Shown here: piece by piece, positions 32,448 to 45,268 of the stretch | Numbering within the stretch: the stretch's first letter is position 1 | Layout: the number at the start of each line of letters is the position of its first letter | Assembly: GCA_000733355.1 (NCBI GenBank) | Contig: JNVV01000001.1 | Coordinates: forward strand, 340,208-404,207 | Reading direction: 5' to 3' | DNA: 64,000 nucleotides | Source of the DNA: Falciphora oryzae | Lineage: Eukaryota; Ascomycota; Sordariomycetes; Magnaporthales; Magnaporthaceae | Notes under the pieces: model-generated | Told to the model about the DNA's origin: nothing | The model's input: the letters and a program-made list of their open reading frames with translations, nothing else | Databases searched by the model: none | Translations under genes and position numbers: made by a program

Positions 32448-34199
32448 TCACGACCACAGCTTCCGGATCAGATACTCAATCTGCTCCGTCCGGTACGTGT
32501 CGGGCTCGGCGTACGCGAGCGACGTCACGTTGACGTCAAACACCATGTTGCGCGGCTCGTCGGCGTCGTACCGCGGCCAGCGCACTTCGGTGGCCCCGCC
32601 GTGGGCGTTCGGGTCGCCAGCAACGATGAAGCCCACCCACATGCGCGACATCACGTCCGCCAGCGCGCCAAACGTCGCCGGCTTGCCCGCGAACGGGTTC
32701 ACCGCTACCGCCGTCTCGTAGCCCAGCCCGCCCGTGTTGTTGAATACGAAGGCGACCTCCTGGAAGTGCCCGGCCCCCAGGACCGGCGAGACGCCGTTGA
32801 CGAGCACGTTGAAGTGGTAGCTCCAAGCGGCCAGGCCGGCCTTGGCCCACGTGCGCGCCCACAGCCGCCGCGGGCCGTGCTGGGCGCGGTCGCCCCCAAA
32901 CGCCGACGCCCGCTTCCACATGGCGCCGTAGTTCTTGGGCCCGCCGATGGGCGGCCGCCCGGACAGCGTGACCGGGATGCCGACGCGCGGGATGTCCGGG
33001 TACAGCGCCGAGAGGACCTCGGAAGTGACGTTGCCGGCGCCGCCGTCGCGGAGGTATGCGCGCCACTGGGCCTCGGTGTCGACGCCGTACTTGCCGAACT
33101 GGGTGCCCTCGTCGAAGTTGGTCCCGATCAGCAGCGGCACGCGCGTGAAGCTGCCGGAGCCGAGCAGCTTGTGCCGCGGCGCCGGCAGGAAGTCGCCGTC
33201 GACCACGCCGTTGAAGGATGGGCTCGCCGTCGCGTTGATGGCGTCGCTGAGCGTCCACGCCGGCACCGCGCGCAGGCAGGCCAGCGAGTCTTCCCTGCTG
33301 CTGCTGCTGCTGCAGTTGACCTTGGCGGCTAGGGCGTTGTAGTAGTCCTGCCAGGGGTCTCCCGCCCGCGGCACCTCGCCAAAGTCGGTGTCGAACCCCG
33401 TTCCGCTCTGCAGGATGGCGCCGCTGTACAGCTTGTCGTCGCGTCCTCCGTACGCCAGCATCTGCGCCGCCACGCTGCGGCTGCCCGCGCTCTCGCTCCA
33501 CAGCGTCACCCTGTCGGGGTCGCCCCGGAACGCGCCGATGTTCTCCTTGACCCACCGCAGCGCGAGCCGCTGGTCCCGGAACCCGAGGTTGCCCGCACCC
33601 GCCTTCTTGATCTCGTCGCTCCACAGGAACCCCCAGGCGTGCAGGCGGTAGTTGACGCTAGCAGCGATAAAGGGCGTGCCCATCCGAACCGACTGCTCGA
33701 CGATGAAGGACATGTTGTATCGCGGGTCCGCGCTCCCGCCGTTGGTAAGGGCGCCGCCGTGGATCCAGACCGCGACGGGCAGCTTCGCGTCCGGCTTGAT
33801 GCCGTGCGGGCGCGCCACGTTGATGGTCAGGCAGTCTTCGGAGACGTGGTTGCCCAGCACCCAGGTGTCGCTGCCGTAGCCGAAGCACAAGGGCGAGTAC
33901 TCGGTCGCGTTGCGCCGGCCCTCCCAGCTCCTGCTGCTGAGCGGCTGCGGGGGCCGGAAGCGCAGGTCGCCCACTGGCGGCTCGGCGTAGGGCATTCCCA
34001 GGAACATGTCCTGGTGATAGGTCGGGTTGTAGATGCCGTAGTAGGTGCCGTTCTTGAGGTGCGCCGTGGGGGCAGAGCAGCCGCCGGAGCGTCTCTTTAC
34101 TACACCCGTGCCCGAGACAGTGTCCTGCCTCGGGCTGACGGCGGCCGCCGTGGCGGAGGCGACGGCCAAGAGGACTGCCAACAGACTAAGCCGAGCCAT
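32448..34199 (-). CDS. Secreted type-B carboxylesterase/lipase
   Basis: Single exon, 583 residues, typical for alpha/beta-hydrolases of the type-B carboxylesterase family. I start at the ATG at 34199, in a perfect ACCATGG context; the open frame extends three codons further only through a GTG. Residues 1-20 form a signal peptide, so the enzyme is secreted. The oxyanion HGGA is at 147-150. The catalytic triad is Ser237 in SESAG, Glu364 in NFDEG and His478 in AGHFQE. The nucleophile elbow therefore reads S-E-S-A-G instead of the usual G-E-S-A-G, a variant compatible with activity. The EDCLTINV family signature is at 121-128. There are several N-glycosylation sequons. It hydrolyses carboxylic esters; the substrate is not predictable. 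Neighbours give no pathway context. Confidence 0.93.
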   Translation of the reverse strand: MARLSLLAVLLAVASATAAAVSPRQDTVSGTGVVKRRSGGCSAPTAHLKNGTYYGIYNPTYHQDMFLGMPYAEPPVGDLRFRPPQPLSSRSWEGRRNATEYSPLCFGYGSDTWVLGNHVSEDCLTINVARPHGIKPDAKLPVAVWIHGGALTNGGSADPRYNMSFIVEQSVRMGTPFIAASVNYRLHAWGFLWSDEIKKAGAGNLGFRDQRLALRWVKENIGAFRGDPDRVTLWSESAGSRSVAAQMLAYGGRDDKLYSGAILQSGTGFDTDFGEVPRAGDPWQDYYNALAAKVNCSSSSSREDSLACLRAVPAWTLSDAINATASPSFNGVVDGDFLPAPRHKLLGSGSFTRVPLLIGTNFDEGTQFGKYGVDTEAQWRAYLRDGGAGNVTSEVLSALYPDIPRVGIPVTLSGRPPIGGPKNYGAMWKRASAFGGDRAQHGPRRLWARTWAKAGLAAWSYHFNVLVNGVSPVLGAGHFQEVAFVFNNTGGLGYETAVAVNPFAGKPATFGALADVMSRMWVGFIVAGDPNAHGGATEVRWPRYDADEPRNMVFDVNVTSLAYAEPDTYRTEQIEYLIRKLWS

Positions 34200-34901
34200 G
34201 GTGTCCACCGGTTTCCTGCTGTTGGACGCTTCAGGGACTCAGCACGCGCGGACGTTCCATCCAGTAGCACTCGACACAGACTCCCCCGCCCGGGGGCACG
34301 ACGTCGAGCAAGCCATTTTGTACTCGCCCGTCCAGGGCGGGGACCGGCACAACATCGGGTATTGGTGCCTGTCAGTCCGCGATGTCGGTAACTACGGCGC
34401 CCTTTTCCTCGGCTCAACAGTCCTATGATCAAGGGTCCAATTTGGGGAAATGAGCCGGGGTACGCAGAAAGATGGGGTAGGGAAGCAGAAAACAGCACGT
34501 AACTGCGTGGAAGCACCATCGTCAGCGTGACTTCCAGAGATTTCTTCCCCGCAAAACGTCCCGCCAAGTCGGGCCTATCCTGGAGAAAGCTGGGGGCCAA
34601 GAGTGGGGGTCAAATCTGGCTCGGTAACAAGGCCGATGTTGCTGCCCCTGTGCCCTGCAGTTTCTAAGCTTACGAAAAACCGTAACCCTCAGGTGGTTTC
34701 TGCTCAGGTCCCATCACAAAGGGCCTCTATTGTCTAAACCATTTTTGTTCTTTTGTTTTTACCCATTGCAGATGGCATGGATATCCCAACAATTCCAGAT
34801 CCAACGCCAAGCCCAACTTTTCTTTTGGGCAGAGAAAATCAGATCCAGAGTCGTAGCCAAAAGAAGCGTAAAGCAACAACTGCTGCGAGTCCTGGGGCCT
34901 C
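34200..34901. other. Intergenic: esterase promoter and LYS1 3' flank
   Basis: About 700 bp without a supported gene. It should contain the esterase promoter and the 3' UTR of LYS1. Confidence 0.55.
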
Positions 34902-36295
<1,394 letters not shown>

Positions 36296-38613
36296 GTTTT
36301 CTGTCTCGCCTTCTTCTTTCTACTTCTTGGTCTTTTTTTTTTATTGCTGGTAAATCCAATTGAGTCCTGTTCTAGTAGTCGTCTCAACTTTTATTCCAGC
36401 GGCCAAATTTCTTCCACCAAAAGCTTCGATCCTTCTCTGCGACGTCGCAACCCAAAATGCGGGACGGCTGACGCAACTTTGCCAATGGCGGGGTGTGTGA
36501 ATCACAGCTTTCTTCACCGCCCGGCAGTTCAACCAGCAGTCCAGGTGGATGGTGAGCGGATTCGGCGCGCATTTGGGATGCAAGCGATTCCCCATAGGTA
36601 GGTTTCCACCTCGATTCCTGCTGCCGTTTTTTTACCGCGACAACGTAAAGATAAAAAAAAAAAATAGCCTTAACTTTACCGCGATGTCGGGGCCTCTTGT
36701 CCAGGAAGCTTGGCGTTGCCACTTCGCAGAACGGCTGGTTCTATTTCCAATACATGATCAGCCCCGAAGCCACTATCACGGCACCAAGACGGTTTGGGGT
36801 CCGAGAAGAGGAAGTGTGACAGACAGAGCTCTGCTTTGTCTGTCTCCTTCTGCCTCGAGGTCCCGTTGCGTGCTATAACGGCCGTGCTATAAGTATGTGC
36901 TCGGATACTGGGCAATAACCTCCCCGTCGGACAATTTCAGGCGTCCTCGAACCAGATTGCGTGCCACCTCCCTCTTTTGCAGTAGTCGCCGTCCGAGTCC
37001 CGGCCCGGCTTCCAGACCAATGATTGAACCCCCTTGCGCCAGCTCGCCCCTCGTCGTTCTGGTGGAAGATGAGGCGCGGTCGACCCGAGGCGGCGTGCAC
37101 GCAGCATGATAATGCGCTAGGGGGCGACATTAGTCCAACCGCCGGTGCTTTTCATATTTTGTCTGACGCCGTCATTGAGCGGCTTCTGGAGCTGGGATTC
37201 GCAATTCGGTTCTCTCAGAAATGGAGACGATGGGGAGCCGAAAAAAGGGCGCGAGATTGGAAGTGGGGGGATTGATTCCCAGGTCAGTTGGTGCATGACA
37301 TCAGTTTTGGAGGGAAAAAGACAGAAAGCCCCTGGAGGCGGTAGAGCGCCGAGGCCCCGTCGCGGTCGGATCACGAGGGTCCCCATATTGATGGGTCGTG
37401 ACACTGCAACTGGGGTGCGTGGTTCGCTCGGTGAAGGCCGTGGCCTCTGGCAGCTGGTCCATTACGCGCAGGGGAGTCGACTCTCGGCCGTTTTCCCCTG
37501 TCTGCTGCCCTCGTGAATGCGCCCAGTATCGAAAAAGGGTTGGGCACGAAGCGCAACACCAACTGAACCTGCTGCGGCTTTCCTGGGCAGGAATCAGAGC
37601 AGCGTCTAGACGCGGGGGGAAACACGCGATGGCTGCCAATTCAGCTGCAATGAAGCCCAGGGCTGGATCCGAAAGGGCGATAGGCCGGCAGCCGAGTCTT
37701 TGATGGGGGTTGCATAGTTAGTACTCGTGGCGGAAGGCAGCGGTTTGTGTGGGGTGGGATCGCAGAATTGGAGCGCAGCGGCGGCAGGCAGGGGTGGCGA
37801 TTGGGCCAAGCGGCCGCTAGTCCTGCGAGGAGGGAAAGGCGCAGATGCGTGCGGCCATCCATGTTTGTTGAGCCCGACCCAGCATTCTTGGGGCCCCATC
37901 GCATTTCCGTTGATGAGGGCGAAGAGGCGGCCAGGCATTGAGTGAGACCTGGACAATCACAATCGGCAATAAAGGCCCAACGGCCGGCAGCCTGCAGGTC
38001 AGGCGTGGAGGCGAGGAGGCGACGGCGATAACTAGGACGACGTGTTGGACAAGGTGCCTGTCACGAACAGCGAGGCGGCCAGAGAAAGAAGGCTACGTGC
38101 GGCTTGTGGAGCGCATGGCAAGAAAGCAGAGCGTCAAAAAACCAGATCCATCAACCCATTGGCGGCGCATCGAGCGGGCGTTCGCACGAGCATTGAGGCG
38201 TGCATGTGAACAGCCTAGGGCCAAGGCACAGGCGTCAGCTCCCGCACCTCGTGTCTCCACCAGGTCTCAAGGTAGGAGGTACCGACAAGGCACGGCTTAG
38301 CCCGCCGCCGCTCTCGATTGTCTCTCCCAGACCCATTGAGCCCCCCATCCCCGTCCATATTACCTGGAATGTCCCTGCCCAATATTGTTTGTTTTGCCCT
38401 GCATCTGCTTTATTCTGGCTGCTCGCAGGACCTGCGTCCCGACTTTATTCCAGCCCAAAACAACTCGTGTTCTGACGACGACTGCCCCCAGTTCCAGTTC
38501 CAGGCGCAACCTTTGCAAAACAGCAGTACTCAAACGACGATCCGCCCCAACAGAGGGGACTGGTTGTGCCTCGAGAAGCGCCCCAACAACAGCCGACGGC
38601 TCACAGCGACAAA
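36296..38613. other. Divergent promoter region LYS1 / lipin
   Basis: 2.3 kb between divergent start codons. No credible gene. The part before 38614 is Pro-codon and CAA/CAG-rich and open in the lipin frame for 16 codons without an ATG, so it is read as 5' leader. Confidence 0.6.
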
Positions 38614-40985
38614 ATGCAGTACGTCAGGAATCTGAGCGACTCCGTGTCGACGGCGTGGAACTCGATCAACCCCTCAACCCTCAGCGGCGCCATCGATGTC
38701 ATCGTCGTCGAGCAGGAGGACGGCGCCCTGCTGTGCTCGCCCTTCCACGTCCGCTTCGGCAAGTTCTCGCTGCTGCGGCCCTACGAGAAGAAGGTTGAGT
38801 TCAAGGTCAATGGCGTCAAGCAGGACTATTCCATGAAGCTTGGCGAGGGCGGCGAGGCCTTCTTCGTCTTCGAGACCACCGACAACATCCCCAAGAGCAT
38901 GCAAACCTCCCCCATCGCCTCGCCTGCCTCGAGTCCCTCCTTCAACCCCCAGCAGTCCGCCCTCCAAGACCCCGAGGCCTTTGAGCTGGACGCCGAGTCC
39001 ACGGCCAAGTCTCGCACAGTGAGTCTGGTTAGGCCACCGCCTACCGTTCTTCCTCCCGGCGCAGCACGCGAAAATGGTAGGCACTAGCCCATATTCTGTT
39101 CAGGGGTAGTGACTCACGGGCCCGTTCGGATGAGCAGCTGGCCAACTGACAATGTGTGGTCCTAGGCATGCTTACGCCGCTTTCGACGTCTCCCCCGTTG
39201 TCCACCAAGCGTCCGCAGTCAGGAGACTGGTCCAACTACGACCAAAGACACCATAGCGATACAGTCCTGGGTCAGCGCACGCGCAGACAGTCCTCTAACT
39301 TGGACGTCGACGACATATCCCTCGAGCCTGCCAGTCCGGCGGAACTCTCAGACCGATCCCAGAGCCCACCGCCGCTCGGCCCTAGAGAGGCCCTCGAGAG
39401 GGCTCTAGCGCTCTCGCGGGAGCTATCCGCCGTCAATATCCGCACCAAGGTTACTGAGACGGGAGATCTGATGCTTGAAGTGAGCGGCGCCAACGAGGAC
39501 GATGCCTTGCGCGCAGAGATACTTGCGCGCAAGGTTCTCTCTCAGGAACTCGCCGGCAACTACGATATCGGCGCCCTGATCGGCATGGACGAGCAGGGGA
39601 ACCTGTGGATCTACAGCAGCGAGGAGGCCAAGGATGCCGCCATGAAGAAGACGATGGAGGCATCGTATGGCCACGCCCACCCCAATATTTCTCTCGACGC
39701 CGTGTCCGATCCGGGCTACCAAAGCGACGACAGCTCTGGCACCGCATCTCAGGTCCCGATGCACAGGAGAACCGAGTCTGATGTCGGCCAGCTGGCTCTG
39801 CAAACCCCGCCGTCGTCGCCGGGCTCCACCAGCATCGGCGATCCTAACCGGAACTACGCCAAGACGCTGCGCCTGACCAGCGACCAGCTCAAGGCCATGA
39901 ACCTCAAGCCGGGCGAGAACTCTCTGAGCTTCACAGTCAACCGCGCGACATGCTCAGCCAACATGTATCTGTGGAAGCACGAGACGCCCGTTGTCATCTC
40001 GGACATCGACGGCACCATCACCAAATCCGACGCGCTAGGCCACGTGCTCAACATGATCGGCCGCGACTGGACACACGCGGGCGTTGCGAAGCTCTACAAC
40101 GACATCGCCAATAACGGCTACAACATCATGTACCTGACCAGTCGGTCGGTTGGCCAGGCCGACATGACGCGGGCATACCTCCACGGCATCGTGCAGGACG
40201 GCCTCAAGCTCCCGCGCGGACCCACGATTCTATCGCCGGACCGTACTATGGCGGCGCTTCGCCGCGAGGTCTACCTTCGCAAGCCGCACATCTTCAAGAT
40301 GGCCACCTTGCGCGACATCCGCAGCCTCTACGGCGCGGATCACCACGCCTTCTACGCCGGGTTCGGCAACCGGCTGACGGACCAGATCTCGTACCGCACC
40401 GTCGACGTGCCGCGTACGCGCATCTTTACCATTAACTCCAACGCCGAGGTTTCGCTCGATCTGCTGACTCTCAACAAGCTCAAGCTCAGCTACCTGAGCA
40501 TGTCGGAGATTGTGGAGCACTACTTCCCGCCTGTCAGCACGCTGGTGACTGGCGGTGGCGAGGAGTTCACCGACTTCACCTTTTGGCGTGACACTCCTCT
40601 CGACCTCGATGAATTCTCAGCCAGCGACTCGGACGCAAAGGTTGGCGAGGATGAGGAGGACGAGGAGGGAAGCCAGTACGCCGAGGACGAGGATGAAGAG
40701 GTGAACGAAGCCCTCGGCGACAGCTACGTCTCGCGGGGCTCGGGCGAGTACGCCGAGATGGAGGAGAGCATCTATTACGATGACGAGGACGCGGACGACG
40801 AAGAGGAAGGGGCCGAGCCAGAGGATGAAGGCGAGGAGGAGGGAAACATCACTATCGGAGCGGACGACGCTGTCTCGACCAAAGATGCCAAGACATTGTC
40901 GTCCCCCGCTGTGGAGGATGACGCGGACGCAGAGGTGATTACCGGTGTCAAAATCCTCAAGGTGACGAAGGATGCCAAGCCATGA
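38614..40985 (+). CDS. PAH1: Lipin-type phosphatidate phosphatase
   Basis: Two exons (38614-39076, 39166-40985) encode about 760 residues. The Mg-dependent enzyme dephosphorylates phosphatidate to diacylglycerol at the ER/nuclear membrane, controlling storage-lipid versus membrane-lipid synthesis. The N-LIP domain spans about residues 1-95, with an amphipathic start (MQYVRNLSDSVS). The haloacid-dehalogenase core has the DIDGTIT motif (D434 and D436 catalytic), followed by YNIMYLTSRS, PRGPTILSPD and FYAGFGNR. A WRDTPLDLDE segment and a long acidic tail (about 640-740) follow; in yeast the acidic tail recruits the Nem1-Spo7 phosphatase. Ser/Pro sites between the domains fit phospho-regulation. 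The first splice donor is uncertain: a strong GTGAGT at about 39019 would not join in frame to the only usable acceptor, so I chose the GTAGGC donor after 39076. Confidence 0.92.
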
Positions 40986-41675
40986 TGATCGTTCATTGGT
41001 TGGTTCCTTGGGCAGATGTCAATGGGAGAGCATGCATTGGCTTGCAACCGCTCTCCTTTTCCTCTGCTCACCTCTCTCTTCTGTTTCTCATGACTTGTGC
41101 TTTGTTTCCCCTTCTTTTATGTTGTCTTACCACCGCCCCTCCTCGGACCGAGTTCCCAGGACGCGGGTCAGGACTTTACGAGCTCAACCAAGGACGAAGA
41201 AAAAGGGAGGCGCTTTCAACGCGCTTAGCATAAGGGAGTCGGCGGGTGTTTGTCGCGTCCTTCTGTTGCGTTCCCGCATATATGGCTTCCATATCTTTTC
41301 TCGGGATGGCTTCATTCCCATTGCATAGCAAAGGAGTTTCCGGTTGGTTACTATGGTTATCTGTAAATAGATTTCGACTAATAAATGTTGTAAGATGACA
41401 CATTCCAACACCATATGCTGTTCAACGTGTTGTTGAGCGACTTTAGCACCGGGCTCAGTCACTGAACACGCGGACAGAAGTCATCATGTCCCTTCCCGAG
41501 AGACTGATGGTTGATTATTCCTGAACCCCTTTTTGCCGGATATAAATTCTCTTTTCTCTTTAGATCTAATTCTGAGCATAAAAGGGACACTGTCGGTAGT
41601 CGGTCATGGTCGTCACACGCCCGCAATCCGGCGCAGCTCATAATAATTCCCCTAAAACCTGTTGTCCCTTCTTCC
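40986..41675. other. Intergenic between convergent lipin and TAF9 genes
   Basis: About 690 bp of convergent 3' flanks with no supported gene. An AATAAA-like signal (CTAATAAATG) lies near 41380. Confidence 0.55.
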
Positions 41676-42677
41676 TCACTCCTCGGCCATCTCCTCATCG
41701 ACATCATCTCCAAACACGTCGTCGATAGTCCCGCCCTCGACTGGCTCGCCGCCAACCTCTTCGTCGGGCCCGTCGCCGGCGCCTCCCTGCGTAGCCGCAG
41801 CGCCGCCCTCGACGCCCTCCATGGCATCAGCCATGTCCTCGTCATCCTCGTCGTCATCATCGTCGTCGTCGATTCCCGCCTCGCCGGGGCCCCAGGTGTC
41901 GGTGAGGCCCCAGGCGGAGCCCGAGAGCACGAAGCGCTCCGAGGGCAGGCGCACGCCCCACTCGGACGGCATGATGCGGGGCAGGGCGGCGCGGTTGCGC
42001 TCGCGCGCCGTCTCGAGCAGGAACTCCTTGCTCGCGCCGCCGCCGCCTCCACCGCCCCCTGCCGCTGCTGCTGCCGTCCCCGCCGTTGTTGAGCCTATCC
42101 CTGCCGCCGGGGTGGTGACGCCGACGCCCCCCGCGCCGCCGCGGAACTGGAAGGCCAGGCGGCTTGCGATGGCGACCTGGACGGCGCTGGCCGAGACGGA
42201 TGCGTCGCCTCCCGGGGGGGCCGTGGCCGAGGCGCCCTGGGAGGCGCTGGGCTTGGCCCCGGCGTGGGTGGTGTAGGGGTCGCCCGACAGGTGCAGGGCG
42301 TCGGAGAGCACGGCGGCGGTGTGGCGGTAGGCGAAGTCGAGGAGCAGCAGGGGCACGCGGGGCTCAAAGGCCGTGACGCCTTGGGCCGTCAGGAGGAGCT
42401 CGAGGGTGCGCGCGTCCCTGGGCCGTGGGGCTTGTTGGTTGTTGTTGCTGGTGCCGCCGCCGCCGTTGAGGTGTGATTGTTGTTGTTGTTGTTGGATGGC
42501 GGCTGGTGCTGGTTGTGATTGTTGTGAGGGCTGCTGCTGTGTTGATGGGGGTTGCTGCGACTGGGTCTGGCTCTGGCTGCTCGGCACGGCGACGGTCGAT
42601 TGGGTCGAGGCGGCCGGCTGGCTGGTCGCCGATGCTGGGGGCACCCCGTTGGCCTGCGGTGCTATTGATGTCGACAT
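41676..42677 (-). CDS. TAF9: TAF9-like TFIID/SAGA histone-fold subunit
   Basis: Single exon, 333 residues. TAF9 is a histone-fold protein that pairs with TAF6 in TFIID and SAGA. Residues 1-85 are low complexity (Gln, Ser, Pro), encoded partly by CAA/CAG runs. The histone fold begins at [18 protein letters not shown] (85-101), with [20 protein letters not shown] at 111-130. A linker of about 30 residues ([10 protein letters not shown] onward) precedes the last fold helix ([15 protein letters not shown], about 163-177). A conserved [24 protein letters not shown] block follows, then an acidic tail. It is longer than yeast Taf9 (157) because of the Gln-rich start and Gly/Ala-rich spacers. Divergent from the NADAR gene with about 1 kb between starts. 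Confidence 0.93.
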   Translation of the reverse strand: MSTSIAPQANGVPPASATSQPAASTQSTVAVPSSQSQTQSQQPPSTQQQPSQQSQPAPAAIQQQQQQSHLNGGGGTSNNNQQAPRPRDARTLELLLTAQGVTAFEPRVPLLLLDFAYRHTAAVLSDALHLSGDPYTTHAGAKPSASQGASATAPPGGDASVSASAVQVAIASRLAFQFRGGAGGVGVTTPAAGIGSTTAGTAAAAAGGGGGGGGASKEFLLETARERNRAALPRIMPSEWGVRLPSERFVLSGSAWGLTDTWGPGEAGIDDDDDDDEDDEDMADAMEGVEGGAAATQGGAGDGPDEEVGGEPVEGGTIDDVFGDDVDEEMAEE

Positions 42678-43708
42678 AGTTGTTGCCTAGGGCGCCCGCC
42701 TCATTATTACGTGTCGCCGAGACTCGACGCCGGCCGTGTCGCCTCCCCGAGCCGGATTGGATCGAGGCAGGGCGCGGAGGTGGACCGACTCGAGAAGTCG
42801 GGAATTGGGCCGCTTGCGCGACGCGACGGGGAACGGTATGGCTGGGCGCACGCGATCGCCGGTTGGCCGTTGAGACAGGACAACTGCTAGCTCTGTCTCC
42901 GTCAAGGTGAATCGATACCGCAGCGTCCGTTTTGCAAGGTGCGGCTCGTGATATGACGGAGATGCGCGTAACGGGTCGGGTCGATCGGTCGAATGATGGT
43001 GGTCGGTGTGTCGTTTTCGGCAAGGATTGCAGAATCTCACTCGAGCATGAATTTCATTCAAGCTCGAGTTCAGATTCCCGTCATGGACGGCCCAGAGCCC
43101 TGCGGCTGGGAGCACAGACCACACCTTAAACCGCAGCTGCAGAACACCCCTGAGCCGGGCAAGGGGGCAGACTGCCGGCCAGAGCTACACCTTTGCCATT
43201 GAACAAACATGCAGCTTCTGTCATCTGATTTTGCTTGAGCTCTCCTTCCATATCATAGCCAGTATGGAAGCCGCCATCCATGAGTCTATCTTTCTCACTT
43301 GATCAGACTTAGCCGCAGTGACAGGCAGGCGAGTTTAATATTTAAGCTCTGTGCCTGACCATCCTAAACCTACCTAATCTGGCGCTATTCGAACTATCTC
43401 CGAATGCAGCCTTACCGGTGACAGACGGCGTGACTCATTATGAGGCATCAACATTGGTACACCTACAGCCGGTATGCTTGGTACTCCTCTAGGTATATAG
43501 GTAGTCGAATCAGTGCCTCGATAACACTGTTATTCGCCATTCGAGTACAAACCTCTTCAGCAGTCTTCTAAAGTATACATCTCAACTTTGCAGGTCTTCC
43601 CGAGCCCATCTTTTTGTTAGTTCTCCAAGCCGTCGCTGTCTCAACCCACTCGACAAGCCATATTCTTCTTCTCGCTTTGTCTGCGGCGCTCACCGTCCCT
43701 TTGTGACC
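42678..43708. other. Divergent promoter region TAF9 / NADAR gene
   Basis: About 1 kb, GC-rich near TAF9 and AT-richer from 43200 to 43600. It contains a perfect TGACTCA (listed separately). No gene is supported. Confidence 0.55.
43431..43437. promoter_or_regulatory. TGACTCA (Gcn4/CPC1 or AP-1-type) motif
   Basis: A perfect palindromic TGASTCA core about 270 bp upstream of the NADAR start. Such sites bind bZIP factors (Gcn4/CPC1, Yap/AP-1). One occurrence may be chance. Confidence 0.35.
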
Positions 43709-44446
43709 ATGATTCCTCATCGAGAAGTAAAGGCCATGAAAACCAAAAAGGGGAAAGACGGGTCCTCCGCCGGTAGCTCGCAGGCGAGAGAACGGTCCGA
43801 GTCCCCAACCAGACCGCTCTACTTTTACATGCCGAATCAAAGATACGGCGAGTTCAGCCAGTGGTACCGATCAAAATTCACCGTCGCCGTGGACGAGATC
43901 AAGGCCGTGGTCGGCCGAGACCTGCAAGACGTGCATGACCACCAGGGCGAGGACCCCGAACCTGGTGTTGCTGCTACTGCCACTACCAATGCCGCCACCA
44001 CAGACCCAGACTGCATGACATTTGGCTGCGCCGAGCAGTTCATGATGTACTGCAAGGCCGCGCGCTTCGGCGACCGCGAGACGCAGGCCCTCGTCATGGC
44101 GACCGACAGCCCTAAGGAGCAGAAGCGGCTCGGCCGGGCCGTCGCCGGCTTCACGCCCAAGAGCTGGGACGAGGTCAAGAGCGAGGTCGTGGTGGCGGGC
44201 AACGTTGCCAAATTCGGGCAGGACGCGTCCCTGGGGAGAAAACTGCTGGCCACGGGCGACCGCCTCCTCGTCGAGGCCGCGTCCAGGGACCGTGTCTGGG
44301 GCATCGGGTACAACGCAAAGACGGCGCCGCACCAGCGCAAGCACTGGGGCGAGAACAGGCTGGGGAGGGCGCTGATGGAGGTCAGAACGCGCTTGAGGGC
44401 AAAAGGGGAGGAAGAGGGGAGGCCGGCTGCCTGGGAGGAGGGTTGA
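43709..44446 (+). CDS. NADAR-domain protein (YbiA-like, ADP-ribose-related glycosidase)
   Basis: Single exon, 245 residues from the ATG at 43709; a frame extension two codons upstream begins with GTG and is not used. The NADAR fold spans about residues 36-232. Visible signatures are FYMPNQRYGEFSQWY, the FGCAEQFMMYCKAARFGD core (Glu109 in the family's conserved position), the W-DEVK stretch, LLATGDRLLVEAASRDRVWGIG and the NRLGRALMEVR end block. NADAR proteins are N-glycosidases acting on riboflavin intermediates (YbiA type) or, as shown in recent work, on ADP-ribosylated guanine in nucleic acids. Which applies here cannot be read from sequence. The N-terminus is Lys-rich, which could favour a nuclear location, and no signal peptide is seen. 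The family is certain and the substrate open. Confidence 0.92.
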   Translation: MIPHREVKAMKTKKGKDGSSAGSSQARERSESPTRPLYFYMPNQRYGEFSQWYRSKFTVAVDEIKAVVGRDLQDVHDHQGEDPEPGVAATATTNAATTDPDCMTFGCAEQFMMYCKAARFGDRETQALVMATDSPKEQKRLGRAVAGFTPKSWDEVKSEVVVAGNVAKFGQDASLGRKLLATGDRLLVEAASRDRVWGIGYNAKTAPHQRKHWGENRLGRALMEVRTRLRAKGEEEGRPAAWEEG

Positions 44447-45268
44447 AGGAAGTTCCGGTCTCTCCTGTTGTCATCTGCCGGCTGATGCGGGCAAGTGGGT
44501 TTCCATCGACAGTCGGGCCGTCTCCTCGGGGGCACCGCGGAGGTGACCACACGAGTGGCTGGAGCAACGCAGGCTAGGCTGGTTGGATGGAGCTGGGCCC
44601 TTCCCTCCGAGGGAACAGCGGTTATCCCCCCTGAAACCGATACATGTCGCCTCCAATAACGCGGGCTTTGTGAACCTAGCATCACGACGCTCCAGCCCCG
44701 GCGATTCTTTTTCTTCTTCCTCTTGGGCCCCTGATAACCCAAAAACCGCCCATGCCGCTTATCGTCCCTCTTGTTTGTCCCCACAGGATAGATTTTGATA
44801 GCCGCCGTGCGCCAAGGGAAAACGCATACGTCTGACGACAACTGGGCAAATTACAAACTTTATGCTTTTTGCGGCGTCGCTTTCAGGACTCTCTGCCGTG
44901 GTAATCGCTATCTGTGCGTGTGTGGTGCCCTGCGGTTCATTCTGTTGGTAGCGAACGATCTCTGTGCGATGCGATCGGCGGCTGCAGGGTCGTCGTCGCA
45001 TGCGGGTATCGTCCGAGAACATGAATCGCGTGTCACCTCAAGGAAGCCGCACCATGTCCGTCGACATCTCCTCTTTTCCAACCAACATCACGCACACAAA
45101 ATGACACAGGGTGCCATCATACAATGCACAACTACCGGGTCCTCATCGGTGATACAACATGGATATGTACAGATATTGATTCCTGGGTACCTCGGTAGGA
45201 TCTGGCTGACTGGGTATAGGTCGCGATATATACAAAACGCTCAAGCACTTCATCTATCAGCAACTTGA
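44447..45268. other. Intergenic between convergent NADAR and monooxygenase genes
   Basis: About 820 bp, AT-richer near 44800-45260. No coding frame is supported; probably the 3' flanks of both genes. Confidence 0.55.

Noticed and set aside
32376..33332. 318-codon + frame opposite the esterase
   Set aside because: Antisense shadow of GC-rich coding sequence; starts in the flank and lacks domains.
34200..34208. Nine-base GTG-initiated extension of the esterase
   Set aside because: The ATG at 34199 has an ideal context and is directly followed by a signal peptide.
43200..45260. AT-richer intergenic stretches as possible RIP-mutated transposon relics
   Set aside because: CA and TG dinucleotides remain common by eye and no transposase-like frame is visible, so there is no evidence of RIP.
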